7,110 bases of DNA from Methanobacteriota archaeon (GTDB taxonomy: Archaea > JACRDV01), in the NCBI GenBank assembly GCA_024860865.1, contig JACRDV010000131.1:1-7110 (forward strand). The letters run 5' to 3'. Shown here piece by piece: positions 5,651 through 7,110 of the stretch. Made by a program: the position numbers and the translations under genes. Under the pieces are notes generated by a model, which saw nothing but the letters and a program-made list of their open reading frames with translations, ran no database searches and was not told where the DNA came from. Position 1 is the stretch's first letter. Every line of letters begins with the position of its first letter.

Positions 5651-6283
5651 ATGCAAATGAAAGTTATAATTGAAGGAGAAGTACAAAGAGTTGGTTATCG
5701 AAATTTTGTTGCTAAAAAAGCTATAATACTTGGAATAAAAGGACGAGTAAAAAATTTAAAAGATGGTAGAGTAGAAATCATTTGTGATGGTAAGGAAGCC
5801 ACACTCAAAAAATTTTTAAAAGAAATTAATGTGAAAGAGCCCCCCTTAATAGTTGAAAAAATTACTTCTGCTCCACAAGTGCCTAAGAAGAAGTTTAAGA
5901 CGTTTGAAATAATCGCTGGGCAACTTAAAGATGAATTAATTGAAGGTTTTGGTGCAGCATCAGAATATTTAAGAACTACTCGTAATGAGTTAAAATCTAC
6001 ACATGGTGAGTTAAAATCATTTAGAAATGAATCAAATCAGAATTTAAAATTTCTAGGCTCAGAGATGTCCGGCCTTAAAAGTGAAATAAAGTCATTTAGG
6101 ACAGAAACAAAAGAGAATTTTAATGCTTTAAATTCAAAATATGACAAAATTTCAAGTATAATGGAAACTTTCATTAATGAAATGCGTGCCTATGTTAAAG
6201 GAACACAAGTGCTTAATGAGAAGCTTACCGAAGTTATCGCGCTTTTATCAAAAAGCTACAGCAGGAAGAAAAGACGCTCCTAA
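5651..6283 (+). CDS. acyP: Acylphosphatase domain fused to a C-terminal coiled coil
   Basis: Residues 1-90 form an acylphosphatase domain (EC 3.6.1.7), which hydrolyses acyl phosphates. The phosphate-binding loop 'GEVQRVGYRNF' carries the catalytic R17, and 'GRVKNLKDGRVEI' carries the catalytic N35, so activity is expected. Classic acylphosphatases stop near 90-100 residues; this one continues to 210. Residues about 92-200 look like a long charged helix with heptads, including a direct heptad duplication (ELKSTHG-ELKSFRN, 113-126) and a 25-residue internal repeat (ELKSFRNES at 120, EIKSFRTET at 145). The tail 'KSYSRKKRRS' is strongly basic. The coiled coil suggests oligomerisation or docking, and the basic end could contact nucleic acid (inference). 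It has no membrane segment. The gene stands alone on the plus strand between two CoA genes, and its product has no obvious place in their chemistry. Confidence 0.88.
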   Translation: MQMKVIIEGEVQRVGYRNFVAKKAIILGIKGRVKNLKDGRVEIICDGKEATLKKFLKEINVKEPPLIVEKITSAPQVPKKKFKTFEIIAGQLKDELIEGFGAASEYLRTTRNELKSTHGELKSFRNESNQNLKFLGSEMSGLKSEIKSFRTETKENFNALNSKYDKISSIMETFINEMRAYVKGTQVLNEKLTEVIALLSKSYSRKKRRS

Positions 6284-6288
6284 TTTTT
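6284..6288 (+). terminator. T-run terminator of the acylphosphatase gene
   Basis: A TTTTT run follows the TAA stop directly, as is common for archaeal transcript ends. The converging pantoate kinase gene ends only 25 bases after the acylphosphatase stop. Confidence 0.4.
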
Positions 6289-6308
6289 GTTAAACTTATA
6301 ATTAGAGA

Positions 6309-7110
6309 TTATTGCTTTAAAATTCGCGCTCCAAAATAATCAATTTTTGCAACAATTGGTTCGCCATACTTGCCCAAAGTTTTTACAACGCTTTCAACTT
6401 TATCTCCTTTAACCCCTGCAAATATCGCGTTGCCCAGCATAATCATACTAGCTCCAATAGCACCAGCTTGCTCTGCTTCCTGAACAGCCCTTATAATTAC
6501 TGGAGTTGCTAAGCCAGATTTAATCGAAAATTCTTTTGAAAGTTGGAAAAATTTCTCAACTGTTGGCTCTTTTATTATACCTCGAACAAGCGGTCTGCCT
6601 GCGCTGTTAATTTTCATTTTCATGCTAGGATTTGTTAGAATAGCTTTAGTTTCCAGCTCACTGCCAATTTTCGCACAAACAATCGTCAAATCATCTACTA
6701 AAATTCGATCAACTACTCCAGCGCCCGGTGGACCAGGTTCTCTTCTTATTTCAAGCCCGCCAAAAACTTGAGCGATCACATCTCCTAATCCAGTTTTGTT
6801 CTTAACCTCAGCTGCATGGGCTATCCTTCCAAGGTCATTTAAAGTGAGCTTTAGATCGATTGCTTTACTCAATGCAATAGCGGTTCCAAGTGCACCTGCT
6901 CCGCTTGCTCCAAATCCAAACTTCATTGGAACCTCGAGCAAATGAGCAACCGATATAGAATATTGCTGGCCTGCCATTTCAAGCATTGTTTTGACAACTG
7001 TTTCAGTAACTGGAGCTGGAACCTGCTTTTCATCAATTGTTATGTTGATTGAAGTTGAGCTTGATTTTTCAGCATTAACTTCGGTTAAAACTCCTTTTGT
7101 GATTACAACA
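6309..7110 (-). CDS. Pantoate kinase (archaeal, GHMP family), 5' end beyond the window
   Basis: Archaeal pantoate kinase (EC 2.7.1.169) phosphorylates pantoate to 4-phosphopantoate, the substrate of the ligase at 4773-5531. The frame stays open from 7109 to the TAA at 6311-6309, showing 266 residues, so the ATG at 6986 is internal. The upstream part (VVITKGVLTEVNAE... VPAPVTETVVKTM) fits the family. The GHMP glycine-rich ATP loop 'GFGASGAGALGTAIAL' starts at 6917. It is followed by the conserved 'HAAEVKNKTGLGDVIAQVFG' (6818-6759) and 'GLEIRREPGPPGAG' (6758-6717). The C-terminal half has the expected 'EQAGAIGASMIMLGNAIFA'. The missing part is probably 20-40 N-terminal residues with the first GHMP motif. 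Pantoate kinase and ligase are often neighbours in archaea; here a gene on the opposite strand separates them. Confidence 0.95.
   Translation of the reverse strand, partial: VVITKGVLTEVNAEKSSSTSINITIDEKQVPAPVTETVVKTMLEMAGQQYSISVAHLLEVPMKFGFGASGAGALGTAIALSKAIDLKLTLNDLGRIAHAAEVKNKTGLGDVIAQVFGGLEIRREPGPPGAGVVDRILVDDLTIVCAKIGSELETKAILTNPSMKMKINSAGRPLVRGIIKEPTVEKFFQLSKEFSIKSGLATPVIIRAVQEAEQAGAIGASMIMLGNAIFAGVKGDKVESVVKTLGKYGEPIVAKIDYFGARILKQ

Noticed and set aside
1-7110. CRISPR array or insertion-sequence transposase
   Set aside because: There is no regularly spaced repeat and no intact transposase frame on either strand.

Overview
The window is archaeal. The strongest evidence is the pair of archaea-type CoA biosynthesis genes, pantoate kinase (GHMP family) and 4-phosphopantoate--beta-alanine ligase, which replace the bacterial PanC/PanK route. 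Supporting signs are TATA-like promoters, short leaders, T-run terminators and tandem UPF0175/DUF3368 toxin-antitoxin modules. The DNA is AT-rich (mid-30s % G+C by eye). The phylum cannot be fixed from this window; a thermophilic or anaerobic euryarchaeal or Bathyarchaeia-like lineage is only a guess.

Layout, left to right. (1) Positions 1-48 probably hold the first codons of a minus-strand gene that runs off the left edge. It diverges from a plus-strand gene (268-1275) for a protein with an N-terminal domain like that of some SEC-C proteins followed by TPR repeats. (2) An accessory segment (1328-3200, minus strand) carries two paralogous toxin-antitoxin operons in tandem. Each has a ribbon-helix-helix/UPF0175 antitoxin followed by a DUF3368 PIN-like toxin. 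Both promoters share a motif, GTAAAC, directly before the antitoxin start plus a second copy 19-20 bp upstream. A GC-richer imperfect inverted repeat (2227-2324) lies between the modules. (3) Positions 3300-3489 contain no credible gene but hold a compact GC-rich hairpin region (3360-3418) followed by a T tract, a candidate small RNA. (4) The right side is core metabolism on the minus strand: 4-phosphopantoate--beta-alanine ligase (4773-5531), overlapping hisD (3490-4776) by an ATGA, and a partial pantoate kinase (6309-7110) that runs off the right edge. A plus-strand acylphosphatase with a long C-terminal coiled coil (5651-6283) sits between the two CoA genes.

Pantoate kinase makes 4-phosphopantoate and the ligase joins it to beta-alanine to give 4'-phosphopantothenate, so two consecutive CoA steps are encoded here. 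HisD, the last step of histidine synthesis, appears translationally coupled to the ligase without an obvious metabolic link. The toxin-antitoxin block and its flanking structured DNA look like an insertion between the TPR gene and the biosynthetic genes. No clearly new defence system is visible. The least explained signals are the two structured intergenic segments and the shared toxin-antitoxin operator-like motif.
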